Source: Gongronella butleri (Eukaryota; Mucoromycota; Mucoromycetes; Mucorales; Cunninghamellaceae). Taken from it: DNA of 64,000 bases. The notes under the pieces are model-generated. The model was not told the origin of the DNA, searched no databases, and worked only from the letters and a program-made list of their open reading frames with translations. This document shows, piece after piece, positions 1-12,871 of this stretch. The DNA is taken from the NCBI GenBank assembly GCA_025201375.1, contig JAIWZP010000006.1, positions 186,001 to 250,000 on the forward strand, read 5' to 3'. Within the stretch, counting starts at the first letter, position 1. Each line of letters begins with the position of its first letter. Position numbers and translations under genes: made by a program.

Positions 1-1542
1 CATTGCCACCCCATTGCTATATAACAACGAATTCGTCGGTGAGTCACGAGTTTGTCCGTGGATAAAAAAAAAGTCATGGCTACTTACATCGTACGCGCCC
101 TAAAATGTGTCACGTCCATAAAAAAAAAAAAAAAGAAATGATGATCAATCCCGTGCCTTTTCTATTTCTTTTTTGTTGTGCGCTTACACCACCGCGCTCA
201 GGAATGAATAACTTTGGCACAAAAAGAAAATAAAAAAAAAGTAAGGACCACGATATTTTTTGAACTATTCACTTTTTTCATTTTTTTTTCGCTTCAATTC
301 GTGAATTGCGCACGCGAATCACTAGCTTACCGGCACGCCGTCCATGTACTTGACATATGCGGGATAGGGCGTCGAATAAGGCTGCGACCAATCGGAGATG
401 TTGGCACGGCAAGGGCCCCAGCCAATCTAGCACAAAAAAAAAGTATTGTTATGAGCGCGATTACGTCTCTGAATCACGCGTTTTCTTTGAAGACTTACAG
501 GATAAAAGTCGTAGCCAAGGATGTCAACCGCGCCGACGCCTGAGGAGAAGGGGCTCTGGCCATTGTTGGCGGCATTGTGGAACAGGGGCACAACGATGCC
601 GGCATCCTTGTAAACCTTTTCGACTTCGGCCATGAACTCGCGGCCGGTGTCCTGGTCGGTCCAATACTCATTGTCCACCTGAACCATGATGATCGGGCCA
701 TTGGGATACTCGTACTTTTTGAACAATTTGGCCATTTCCGTGATGTAAGGCTTCCACGCGGCCGTCCATCCAGGCTCGGCCGTGCGCGACGTGCCATTCA
801 CGGTCTTGGCCCACAGCGCGTAGCCGCCGGCGGTGGTTTCGGCATTGCTTTGATGAAAAAAATATGAGCAAGTCAGCACGCATTTCCATAAAAACAAATA
901 ACGCGTATTTTGCTTACATATAAGGACCAGGACGCGCAGACAGGTATAGACCCGCCTCTTGCACCATCTTGATGTACGCTTCGACGTCACGGATGCCGGT
1001 GAAATCGACTAAAAATTCAAGAGAAGCACGCTCAGCGCCAAATTCTTCCTTTTTTTTTTTTTTTTTTACGCGTTTCACTTACTCGTGCCTTCCTTCCAGC
1101 TGTGGAAACCCCAGTGGAAGTAGGATTGCACCACATTGAAGCCAGCAGATTTGACTATACAAAGGAATTAAAAATTTGCGCGCGTCATTTTCCCCTCCCT
1201 TTTTTTTTTCTCTCTCCGTCACGTACTCTTTTCCAAGACATCCATTTGCATGGCCTCATTTGGAAGGCGGAATGGGTGGAATTCGCCGCCCCAGAAGAAG
1301 ACGCGCTCGCCGTCAATCATCAGCGAGTAGTCATCCCAGGTGACAGGCTTGTTGGTGTCACCTAAAACAAAACAAAAAAAATGCAAAAATGAGCCCGTGT
1401 CGCGCCTTTTTTTTTTTTTCTTAAAACACTTACGAGTAGCGAGCGATGTGAGCTGGGCGGATGTTGGCGCCGCATGGGCCACCGATTGGAAGCAAACCAG
1501 TGCTGCCAAAGAGAGGCTGATGGCCTTTGAAAGCAAAGTCAT
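1..1542 (-). CDS. Beta-galactosidase, GH35 (3' end cut by window edge)
   Basis: Predicted secreted enzyme that removes terminal beta-galactosyl residues, probably from galactan oligosaccharides. I assembled nine exons on the minus strand: 1434-1542, 1227-1361, 1083-1154, 918-1008, 499-847, 331-426, 188-211, 88-99 and 1-16. All junctions are GT/AG and the frame is kept. The start at 1542 opens a typical signal peptide (MTLLSKAISLSLAALVCFQS). GH35 landmarks follow in order: SLMIDGERVFFWGGEFHPFR, NVVQSYFHWG, SARPGPYINAE (acid/base Glu), VDNEYW, and LFIPERGGGAYDQWGG (nucleophile Glu by family position). Two exons are only 12 and 24 nt long. The first four introns match those of the paralogue at 7700-11362 in place and phase. 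The gene is divergent from the GH53 galactanase. The C-terminal two thirds of the protein lies outside the window. Confidence 0.93.
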
Positions 1543-2309
1543 GATGAATGAATCAAGGTACAGAAGAAAAAAAAAAAAAAAAAAAAAGGGAGTTGTCTCT
1601 TTGGGCAGCCAGCTTTTTTATTTTCCAACATGCCAGAATTAACGTTTGCCTTGCTGAGAAATGGCCGCTTGGCCATGTAAAGCAATTGCAGGTGCTGTGT
1701 TGTACAAGTTGCATTACATAACAAGACTCTCCGAGGGACCCATTGCCATACGATTTCCGAGGGATGCCGTCCCTTATGTAAACGCTTCCAATGACACCAA
1801 ACTGCAACCTTACGCGTTACAATGACAAATTTTATGTCCGTTTTATCCTAGAGGTGCGTTTTACTCACTCCGCCGCGTCATTGTTGTCGTTGCCCCAGAT
1901 GCCCCAGAGATCAATCACTTCTCCCCCGGACTTTTGACAGATTAAAGTTGTGGGGAAGTGCCTCTGCGCGATCATTCGTGTAACAGACCCCCTTCGCACT
2001 TTCATTTCATTCGTGTGACGCGGACTTTTATTCCACGGAGATTGACAGCTTGAAAAATATCCGTGCATGCAAGGCTGTGTCATTGTACCAATAGGTCGCG
2101 AATTCAGGTTTGCCAAGAGAAGAAAAACACACTTACAAAAGGATGGGAATTGATTCCTTTCTCGTCTTGTAAGGTTCACGGGATGTGTTTGAAAGCTGAA
2201 AGAGGGCAAAGTTGGACGGACCATCTGACGTGCATAAGAAGTTTATAAAGGCAGTAGGAATTCTATGAAACAAAAACGAAAAAAAAAATACAAATCAATC
2301 GTACCTGGT
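1543..2309. promoter_or_regulatory. Shared divergent promoter region of GH35 and GH53 genes
   Basis: This 767-bp stretch separates the start codons of the divergent beta-galactosidase and galactanase genes, so it must hold both promoters. It has a long A tract just upstream of the GH35 start and a TATA-like element before the GH53 start (listed separately). I see no coding potential on either strand. Co-regulation of the two genes is inferred from the arrangement only; no operator was identified. Confidence 0.6.
2244..2250 (+). promoter_or_regulatory. TATA-like box of the GH53 galactanase gene
   Basis: The sequence TATAAAG lies 60 bp before the ATG at 2310, a plausible distance for a fungal TATA box with a short leader. 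Confidence 0.45.
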
Positions 2310-3770
<1,461 letters not shown>

Positions 3771-3810
3771 TCAGATTCAATGGCCACTCCTTTTCAAATC
3801 TAACGCAAAG

Positions 3811-3816
3811 AATAAA
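3811..3816 (+). terminator. AATAAA polyadenylation signal after GH53
   Basis: AATAAA lies 41 bp after the stop codon of the galactanase gene, in the right place for a 3'-end processing signal. Confidence 0.5.
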
Positions 3817-4289
3817 GATGCATGATATCGTCGTGCAACTTGTTTTCTCTGCACCATAGAGTATGATACCGTTGTACTGTAGTATGGAATTTCCAGGGGT
3901 TCATAGGAAGCAAAAGGATATTTCATTCATAATAATATTTTCTCCGCTTAGTTAGCGCACGCGACAAGGGCGCAACCTATCGACGTGCATGACATACTGT
4001 ACTCGCATACTGTACCGTACACCATACAGTAAATGAATTTCTGACGGAGTGCAGTAAAAGCGGTTACGTCATATGTTTTATGATAAAGAGATCGCGCTTC
4101 GACCCCGGCGACTTGCTTGCTGGTGTGCAATACAGTAACTTTGAGAATTCGCATTTTCGATTTTGGTTTCATGGCAGATATGATGCTTCTCGTGACTCGA
4201 CTCTGCGTCTCTGCCTGCCTGTCCAAATTCTTTATTCACAATTGAGCTTCCACAAGCATAAAAAATTATCAGCATCTCAGGAACAAGCA

Positions 4290-5600
4290 AGCCCGAAAAA
4301 ATGCACAAAAGCACGAATGTCATCCGTTTTGGATTTTTGCACACAAATACCGGTACAGTAAAGCGTTTGATCTGTCCATGTTTCGATCTCCTCAGTGGAC
4401 AGAATGAAATTGACGCGACCTACAGTATCATTTCTATGCCTGAAACATCGCGCTACATCATGGCATAAAAGCGTACACAACATTTGCCTTTAAAAAAACA
4501 AAGAGCGTGTTTTTCAGACTTTACCGGCCTGCTGTGCCTCCAGAAATTTTTTTACAGCCTGCTCTCCCGCCAATGAAACCTGCGTCACGGCGTTAACTAG
4601 AGCTCAGTGTTCAAGACGGACCCGCCCGATTTTTTTTTCGACTCGAAAATGCCAAAACCTCCTACTATTTGTACTATTTTGCATTCACTTGTCCACCTGC
4701 GCAGTCGACGCCCCTCAAAAATACCTAAATCGAAGTCAGCGCAAAATTTGCAACAAAAATGCTTAAACCCCCAAAGCGCTACGACCACTTTTTAAAAACT
4801 CAGGGGTCACTCAGGGGTCATTCAGGGGTCACACACTTCAATCTCAGAAAATGCCAAATTCGGGAAATTTTGAACTCCGAGTGATCAATGCATCCCAAAC
4901 AGGTAACTCCGACAATTTGCTATTGGCTGACAAAATGACAGGTCGCGCCAACGTAAGAAAAAAGTCCCAAGAGTGATGCATGAACGGCGATCGACTGAGA
5001 AAAAGTGCTTATTTTGGTCAAGATTTTTTTGCAAAAATTTAAGGTTTGACACTTCCAAATTAAGGTGCGTGGATTGCATGGAATTTTTATTTTTTTGTAT
5101 TTTTTTATTTTTTTATTTTGCACATTTTTTGTGCGCTGAGCGTGCTGCAGCCTGGTGAAATGACCGATGCAAAAAGTTAAAACACAAGCTAGCGCACCGC
5201 AACAAGTCATCCCATTTCGTGCTTTGCCACCCTGTTTGTTGATAAATCATCAATAAAAATTGGTGCTCACTTAGGCTGTTCTCGCTCGAAAAATGGCGAT
5301 TGCAAAAATTGCTCCAAAACGCTGTTTTCTCTGTCAGTTTTGGTCAGAATGCGATGAAACTTGTTTCACTCGACAACGATTCAGCAGCTGCATTTGACAC
5401 GTTATCATAAAAGCAACTTGCTTGCTTGGTTGTTTTTCCGATTGTCGAGAAAATCAAGATTGAAAATTGATCTAATGTTTGATCGACTTTTGCATGCGTG
5501 CAAAGTCCATGTTCCGTTCATCGGGCAAACAAACAATCAGAAAATGACACGCGAGTGTGCCATTTTCAACACGATCCACAAAATATTTTGAGAGACCACC
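4290..5600. repeat. Dispersed repeat, copy A
   Basis: This segment shares clear, diverged similarity with 26200-26640 (copy B) and 44400-45260 (copy C). Shared landmarks in order are AAATGCAC, GTTTGATC, TTTGCCTTT, GTGCCTCCAG followed by a T run and ACAGCCTGC, and, in copies A and C, GCAAAATTTGCAACAAAAAT and CGAGTGATCAATGCATCCCA. Copy A and copy B also share a later stretch around GGGCAAACAAACAAT (A) at about 5520. No coding capacity or terminal repeat is seen. It is probably an old non-autonomous mobile element, but the class is not identified. Confidence 0.6.
4800..4832. repeat. Three tandem copies of an 11-bp unit
   Basis: Three near-identical copies of TCAGGGGTCAC/T stand in tandem. The homologous place in repeat copy C (about 44967) holds a single unit, so this is a local expansion inside copy A. 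Confidence 0.7.
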
Positions 5601-7407
5601 TTCTTGATTGATGAATTTGTGAAAATGTCAAGATTTTGGATTCATCTGCAAAACGGTCCAGTGCTCCAGTCAACCTCTGGTTTTTAGTAGCGTCTTGTTG
5701 TTGAAACAAAGCGCGGCAAAATAGTCAGAGGACAGGGCTGGGAGGCAATCGAACCATGCGTTGCTGCATTGCCATGTTCATTATTGCATTTTTGACATTT
5801 TTTAAAAACAAAGCACATCTCGAAAACGGCCTAACCAACCCCTGGTTTTTTCATTTTTTCTTCAAAGAGAGCCATTGAAATACTGTAGCCCAGTGGAAAA
5901 ATAAAGTGGCAATCAAATCATGATTTTGCCGCGAAATGATTTTTTACAAAACACGCTACATACAGCCTAAATTTGAGCAATGTCGGATTTTTCGCAGAAC
6001 CCATTGACTGACCTATGATTTTTAATTTTTTCTGAGAAGAGAAGGATCAAATACTGTACACCATGTGAGAAAGTTTCGTGGCGCTGCAAAAGGAGGTCTT
6101 TGATGGTCAAATGATTTTTTTTCGATTTTTAAAAAAAAAGGCAGGTTGGTCATCTCGAAGTGCATCTGGAGGGTCCTCTGCTTTGAGAGGTTCAATCCAA
6201 TGCAGAAAATCCAAATCCGTTTGGCAACCTGCACACCAGCGCTTGAAGAGTCATGTCATTGGATGCATTGACCCCCTCTTGATAAGTAAATCCGCAATAA
6301 AAATTGGAGGTCGATCAAGTGGTTTCCGATCGAGGAAATGGCAATCAAAGTCGAAATTTAGAAACTTTGTTTTCTCGACCATTTTTGACCGTACAACAGT
6401 AGTAAAATAAGATCCATTTGAGAGAGAATGGGATTCTGCATCTTTTGTCACAGCAGCACCATGGTGGGTTATTTCGTCCGTTACCGAGCAAATTGCGCTT
6501 GAAATTTTTGAACAGGCGTCCCATGTGTATCATACAAAGGTCGCGCATCCGGTTTGCTGCTGGGCGGGGATAAATGACGTCCGAACGCGTCTTGTTCCAC
6601 TCGTGCAAGTTTCAAACTGATCGAATAACAATTTAGTGCATCCGGGTCGAAATGGTGAATTTATGGAAAAACGTCAATTTTCTTGCCAACTGCTTATTTC
6701 ATATCCGGCTTTCAAGTCATTAACGAGAAGCGCAAGGTCGAAATGCCCTACTGTAAAGTTTTCATGGTGCATGGGTCATTGAATGGCAATCCTTTTCAAT
6801 TTTGAAAAATGGCGATTTTACACAGATTTTCCAAGGGCTCCAGCCGACATTTTTAGAGTCGAGAATTTTAGGTTCCTGATCTTCCTGGATCACTAATACG
6901 TATGCCATTTGCATCCCGGGTAACTCTGTCTGGTTTATCGACACAAACGATGACATAAAAACCGAAGGTCCCGTACTGTATCTGGTTTTGAGTTTTGTCT
7001 CGGTTTGTACTGTAATGCTTGTGCAGCGCGGCCAAAGGCAAGATGATGATGACTGGCCATGATGGACAAGCTGACGACCAAGCAAGTCATGGATGCAGGT
7101 GACATGTGAGGATCGGGCGACGCGGAGCGAGCGCCGAGGCAATTCGTGGGTCGCGATGCGTTGTGACGCGTGTTTCGAGCGGAGTGCATACAGGAATAAA
7201 GGCAACGCGTGCAGTATTCCGAGTACAAGGTAGATGTGAACGTGCTGCAACAACAGCGAGCAAGGGACGTGTGCGAGCGGCGAGGACCAAGGTGACGCGG
7301 CGCAAAAAAAAAACAAACAAAAATGTATACTGGAACCTGACGCTGATCGCACTTGGCCTTTTTAAATTTTGAAAAGAGAAGCTCATAAACTATTAAAGTG
7401 GCGTAGC

Positions 7408-7408
<1 letters not shown>

Positions 7409-7442
<34 letters not shown>
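7409..7442. repeat. Poly(T) tract, 34 nt
   Basis: Uninterrupted run of 34 T on the plus strand, about 260 bp downstream of the stop codon of the second beta-galactosidase (minus strand). It may be a mononucleotide expansion or the tail of an old retroposed sequence. Confidence 0.75.
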
Positions 7443-7443
<1 letters not shown>

Positions 7444-7699
7444 GAGGTGATCCGAGCATGATTCATTTGAAACAAAAACGCGTAAGGTATTATCAGTAAT
7501 TACGCGCGCAACGCCCTGAATTCACGAAATTTTTACATTCTCGACAACAATCTGCCCAAAAATACCTTAAAGAATCTTGTAGGGAAGAATATTTTATGTA
7601 TTTATTACTTGGACGAAAAAAAATAAATAAATTTGATTCATAGAAAATACAGTGTAAAAAGAGGATCGTGTCTAAAGGACGCGTCGTGCTTGTCTGCGT

Positions 7700-10600
7700 T
7701 TACAAAGACGTGGAAGTTCCGTAAATCTGAGCAGGATGAAGAGAGGTTTAGGTTAGTGAGCAGAAGATGCACGCAATTTTTTTCGCTTTTTTTTTTTTTT
7801 TTTGCCTCACCTTTGGATCAAAATCGGGTGCTTTTTGGTTTTTCCAGGGCAAGCCGCCAAACGTGTAGGAATTGAGGATGGTTAGATGGACTGGCGGAAA
7901 CGTGTTGTTGTGTGCATTGGTGCCGTGAACGGCAATGGCCAGACGATTGCGCCCTTGCGTATCCAAGATCCCGGGCGGCACAGGGAAATCAAATTGTGGA
8001 CCTACAGATGTCTGTAAATAAATGGTCCGTGTAAAAAGGGAACGTGCTTACCGAGATCGGGAATCAGCTTGCCAAAATTCCAACCATTGATATAAAACTC
8101 GGCACGATAGTGCTGGGACGCGTCAGGTTTGTCAAAAGACACCGCCACGGGATGGTCCGTGCCCGAGGGGAAATCAAGGGTGAAATCCGTGAAATACCAA
8201 GTAATGCCAGCATCACCAAAGCTAGAAAAACAACGAAAAAGTGAGCATTTTTGCCTTTTTTGTCTATTTTTTTCAGGGTTTTACGTATGTGGGAGGGCCA
8301 CATTTGTCGTGAAATTGTTTTTGCGCGTTGCGGGGAAGCCGGGTAAATGCCAGCCCTTGCGTTCACCCAGTTTGCCCGCAGAATTATAGGTACCGCGTGC
8401 GGTGTCGACAATATTTTCGCCGCCAAGATTGCCCTGGATGCGCCATGTGACGTCTGCCGATGATTCGGTGATGAAGGAGGTCATGACGCGTACGTCGTAG
8501 ATACCACGGTACGACTTGTACTGGTCGGTGAGCAGCTCAATTGCCGATTGCTCGTCGGAGCCCATGTTGTCGACGAGGATGGCAACAACATTCTTTTTGC
8601 CCTGCTGGATCGCGCCCTCGGGGAAGTCGATGGAGCGAGGCATGCCTGTGGCGCCGGAATCGTAGCTGCCCATGTACGCACCATTGAGCCAGACGGCGTA
8701 AATCGAGTTTGCGCCGCCTTGGACGGTCAAAAGCAAGCTTTTTTCGCTGCCCGTTGCGGTGAAGGTGCCGCGATACCAGATGTGGCCCACGTGGTAGCCA
8801 TAGTCGTCCGCGTACAGCACGTTGCGGCCCAACAGCGGCTTGAGCCAATAATTTGTCGACGTGTGGTTCGCCACGACCCATGACGCGTCGTCAAATGCGG
8901 CAAATCGCTCAGGAGCCTCGTACCCGACGGTCCACTTTGACAATTTGGGCACCGACGCGCGCTTGGGCCCCGCAATGGACACGCGGCGCACCGCCGTTGC
9001 CCATTTGGATGACGTGGATGACTGTAACAGCTGGTCATTCCATGCAATGTGGTCAAACTTGCTCGATGCAAACACGTCCAACGTGCTGGTCTCATTTGCA
9101 TCGCCACGCAGCCACAGTGTCGAGCCCTTGGTCGATGACTCGCCGCGCACAAGGTACTAGCAAATCGAAAAACACGCGATTAATGCGTTATTTTTAAGCG
9201 TGTTCATATTTTCTTACGCCGCCAAAGATAAAAGCCGGGCCATGACGCGTGTCCAGACGCCAGAATTGGTACGCATTCTTGATATCAGCGACAAGGACGG
9301 TCAATGGTTGCGTGACATTGGTGATTTGGATGGCCGACACGCCTGAACAAGATAAAATGGGTCAAGCCGTCCGTACCAAAAAACAAAAGCTGCCTTCTTT
9401 TTCATTTCTTTTCTTTTACGCTTACCCTGCACGGCATAATTCAGTCGTAGCTGGTGATTGTCAAAAGTGGATGTGCCATTGATGCGCTTGTCATTGAACG
9501 AAACGGCCGGTGCGGTGTCATTGACATAGGAAAGGACGATTTCGCCGTCGTCGCCGGCGGCGCCATAGACGACGAAGTAGTCTGTGCCATCAATGTTGCC
9601 CCAGGTGAGCACCTCGCTCGTCGAGTAGACGAGATGCTGGCCGAGGAAGCGAATATTGGCGGGCAGGATCTTTGCATCGCGGCCGTGCAGGATGATGCTC
9701 GTGTCCTTTTGCTGTGGGATGTTGACGCCGTTAATTTTGAGCGAGAATGAGGACGTGGCGGTGTTTGGCTTGATCAGGTGCCAGAGGACGTGGAATTCGG
9801 CATTTGTCTCTGGATTGCGACGAATAGTGTTGGCGACGTTCAGAAGATCGGACGTGACGCCAATGTGCTTGTCTGTTTGCGTAATGTCGGCGGCAGCGGC
9901 GGCCAAAAAGTAGCCGAGCAGCTTGTTTTCATAGTATTTGTCGCCGATTTGGCGTGATTCGTCGATGGGGGCGCCATAGTCGTACGACGTGTAATCCGTG
10001 GGGAACCGCAGGTTGCCCCAATTCTGCCCGCCAAAGGTCATATAGAACGCGACCATGGTGGCGCCATTGGACACAACCCACTTGTTGAACACGCGCTCGT
10101 ATTGCGTGTTAAATCGCTGGCGACACAAATCCTCGGAATTGCCGCCCCACGAACTGAACGCGCCGGTCCCGAATTCCGGCAAGAATAAAGGTACGTCTGT
10201 CTTGTACTTTGTGAATTGAATGAAGGGCGGCATCACCTGCGTCCAATCGGACGTGTCGGACGGGCATCCGGTCGGTGACATGGGATACCAGTCGTATCCC
10301 ACGATATCGGGCGCGCCGTGCCCGCCTGTCCAGGGATTGGCGAGATCAATGGGATAATTGTGGAACGTGGGGACATAGATGCCGGCGTCCTTGTACGTTT
10401 GAATCAGGAGGGCCATGTATTCGCGATTTGTCGGGAGCAATCCCATGAATTCATTGTCGATTTGCACGGCAATCACAGGCCCATGTGGATACTGGTAGCG
10501 CGCGAGCAACTTGGCCATGGCGCGAATGTATGGCTGCCATGCGCGCGTCCAATCGGGGCTTGACGTGCGCGCCTTGCCCTTGAGCGTCTTTGTCCACTCG

Positions 10601-11362
10601 GCCATCCCGCCCGCGCTGACCTCGGCATTGCTGCAATAATAATTAAAAGTGTGATCAGCTGGCCGATCATGCCACATTGTCGATGTTTATCTTTTTTTTT
10701 TTTTTTTGGTGAATCCAGACTTACATGTAGGGTCCAGGGCGTGCTGACACATAGAGACCCGTCTCGTTTGCCATCTGAAGAAACAGCTCAATATCACGAA
10801 TGCCCGTGAAATCGACTAATAGGGAGGACACGTTAGTATGGCAATTGGGGGCGAGCGTTGCCCCTTAAAAATGGGCGTGGCGCGCGCATGAATTTTTTTT
10901 TCTATTTCTTTTAAAAAGGCACCTGTTTCTTCATTCCAGCTGTGAACCGCCCAGTTAAAATACGATTGTACCACATTGTAGCCTCCTGCTTTGACTAGAG
11001 CATTGTCACCATGCCATAGCATCAAAAAATAATGAGCATTTCTTGCAATTTTAGGGTCCTTCATTACTTTTTTCCAACACATCCTTCCAAAGGTTGACGG
11101 ACGGCAGACGGAATGGGTGCATTTCGGCACCCCAGAACGTGACGCGTTCACCATCGATCATGAGCGAGTAACTATCCCACGTAATGGGCGACGTTGACTG
11201 GTTGGAGGGTGCTACAATGCCCAAAAAGAGCAAAAATAAGATCCATCGGTCTGTTGCGATGAGGCCAATTTACTTACCACGCGTGTCCAGGGGTACTGCC
11301 GCGGCCAATTGCCACGCAGACAGTGCGGGCACCAGGTGTGCAAGGATCCGCAATGGCTTCAT
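7700..11362 (-). CDS. Beta-galactosidase, GH35 (complete, paralogue of the first)
   Basis: Predicted secreted 993-residue exo-beta-galactosidase. Ten exons: 11278-11362, 11068-11211, 10923-10994, 10725-10815, 9426-10630, 9218-9342, 8285-9156, 8052-8221, 7811-8001 and 7700-7726. The start at 11362 begins MKPLRILAHLVPALSAWQLA, a signal peptide. GH35 landmarks: SLMIDGERVTFWGAEMHPFR, NVVQSYFNWAVHSWNEE, SARPGPYINAEVSAGG (acid/base Glu), VIAVQIDNEF, and LFLPEFGTGAFSSWGG (nucleophile Glu). C-terminal jelly-roll regions contain WYRGTF and a GGANSIYAVWLNG segment typical of large fungal GH35 enzymes. The first four introns coincide with those of the gene at 1-1542, but the catalytic core here is one large exon where the other gene is split. 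The last 27-nt exon is the least certain part: without it the frame reads on through a lysine-rich run. Confidence 0.93.
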
Positions 11363-12240
11363 CAAATAAAAATTAAAAAAAAAGAAAAGAAGCAAAAGCA
11401 AAGAGAAGCGTGAAAGGATGCGTGTTAGCCAATTGGGCCAGGAAGAGGGCAAGCATTTATGATTCTGCGGTCGCGCATATTAAATTTGTGTCACTGTTGC
11501 TTCTGCCTGTGCAGATCGTCAGCCGGTATTTTCCAAAAGTGTGGGGTGCAATGAGAAGGAGCAAATGCATTGTGTGCTCCCAAACGCATCTTTTATTTTC
11601 CTTGTTGGTGAATTGCCCCAACGTGTGTGCCTTTCGAGGACAAAAAAAAAAAATTGATCAAAAAGAGAGAAAAAGTGGGCTCTATTCGCACGGTCGGCGC
11701 GTTCGTCCCCTGGGTGCAAGACTTCAGGGTAAATGGCACGTGCCGTGCGCACCACTTTCTAGTCTGACTAGCCACTACAGTAGCACGCGCTCGTTTGCAC
11801 CACCGGTCTCGCAATGACCATGCAAATGGCCACAAAAATCGAAAAAAAGCACGACACTGTCCAGTCACATTGACAATGCGCGCTCAAATCACGCGTCATG
11901 TGATGCCATTTGCTGAACCGAGAAAAGTACTAGTTGACACAATGCCCCCCTGAGGCGTGTCAGCTGGCACGAATCATCTGGAAGCAGGGAAAATGGCATT
12001 TCCTGGCCACCAAATGCCAAATCACGCGCTCTCTTTCCCTCTTTCAAGACAATGGAACAAATACGTGATCATATGGATGCTTTTTTATTCAATGGATGTG
12101 GCTCTACAAAGCGCAGGGCTTGCGAATTCATCCTAAAAAGAGAAAAAATGCGAAAAAAAGATCAGCATCGACCTTTTTCATCATGCCAATGGATGATCCA
12201 ATTGGGCTTTTTTGTGAATAGATGTCTGTCTCTTAACTAT
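11363..12240. other. Intergenic region upstream of the second beta-galactosidase
   Basis: About 880 bp that should contain the promoter of the minus-strand beta-galactosidase. Reading frames are short and unconvincing. I see no gene and no clear element apart from a TATA-like AATCATAAATG (minus strand, about 11455). Confidence 0.4.
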
Positions 12241-12242
12241 GA

Positions 12243-12435
12243 GGGCCGCCACTGATTGAGACGCTAGGTCTCGGCCGCCGCCAACTCATATAGAGACGAT
12301 GCCCGGCCAGTTATGGCCCATCTAGAACAGATAGCCAAAGTCGGCCGGGCGGGTTGATCTTCCACGAGGTTAACGGAGCACACTCTATGAGACGGAACGC
12401 AAAGTTCCAGAGCAACCCCTGACTTGACCTCGTGG
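12243..12435. ncRNA. Candidate structured non-coding RNA (family unknown)
   Basis: A GC-rich island in an AT-rich intergenic gap holds four inverted repeats. GAGAC/GTCTC (12258-12272) has a 5-nt loop. GCCCGGCC (12301-12308) pairs with GGCCGGGC (12343-12350). GGAAC/GTTCC (12394-12408) has a GCAAA loop. This last hairpin is enclosed by a 12-bp stem, CCACGAGGTTAA (12362-12373) with TTGACCTCGTGG (12424-12435), with one G-T wobble. GGCCGCC/GGCGGC pairing flanks the first hairpin. Such density of nested stems suggests a folded RNA of about 190-230 nt. Strand is unknown because inverted repeats look the same on both. It is not a tRNA, 5S, U2 or U6 by sequence. A signal-recognition-particle-like RNA was considered but is not supported by diagnostic motifs. 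Confidence 0.35.
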
Positions 12436-12871
12436 TAAAAAAAAGAAAAAAAAAAAGAAAAAAGCGCGTTGAAACGCGAAACTTACCAAGAATAGCCAAG
12501 CAAAAAAAAAGACACGCGAGATCCAAAAGTAAAGAAAAAGAAGAACAAAAAAGACAAGCGAGGCTGTTTAAATATGGCTTGTCGCAGAAAGTCACAATTG
12601 GCCACAAAAAGTGGAAATTTTTTTTTCCACCGGGCAGCAATGCTTCGGGATCCAAGGAAAAGTGGGGAATCCGCGGAGTTTGGCGGGATCGGCTCTTCGT
12701 CGCAGGGCATTGGCCCGTTAAATTGTTGCTTACCAAGCTGAGGCGCAATGGAAAAATATGTCGGTGACAGGTTGTCAATTGAATCCGTACCTCTTTTTCT
12801 CCTTTTTTTTATCGCCCTTTTGCACTCGTTGCTCTCTTTTTTACGCCTCTCCATTAATCATCAAATCCAAG

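Larger units (their letters stand above)
3840..7630. other. Gene-free, repeat-rich intergenic region
   Basis: About 3.8 kb between the galactanase and the second beta-galactosidase. The base composition drops to AT-rich, reading frames are short and broken, and none shows a recognisable domain. It contains copy A of a dispersed repeat (listed separately), many short TACAGTA/TACTGTA words, and a 34-nt T run at 7409-7442. I see no real gene here. Confidence 0.6.

Noticed and set aside
6180..6200. GGTTCAATCC resembling a tRNA B box
   Set aside because: No A box at the right distance and no T stem or cloverleaf; it lies in degenerate AT-rich DNA.
12243..12435. Identification of the hairpin block as signal recognition particle RNA
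   Set aside because: An AGCA word follows the GCAAA hairpin, but the helix-8 symmetric loop and the Alu-domain UGUAA-type motif are missing.
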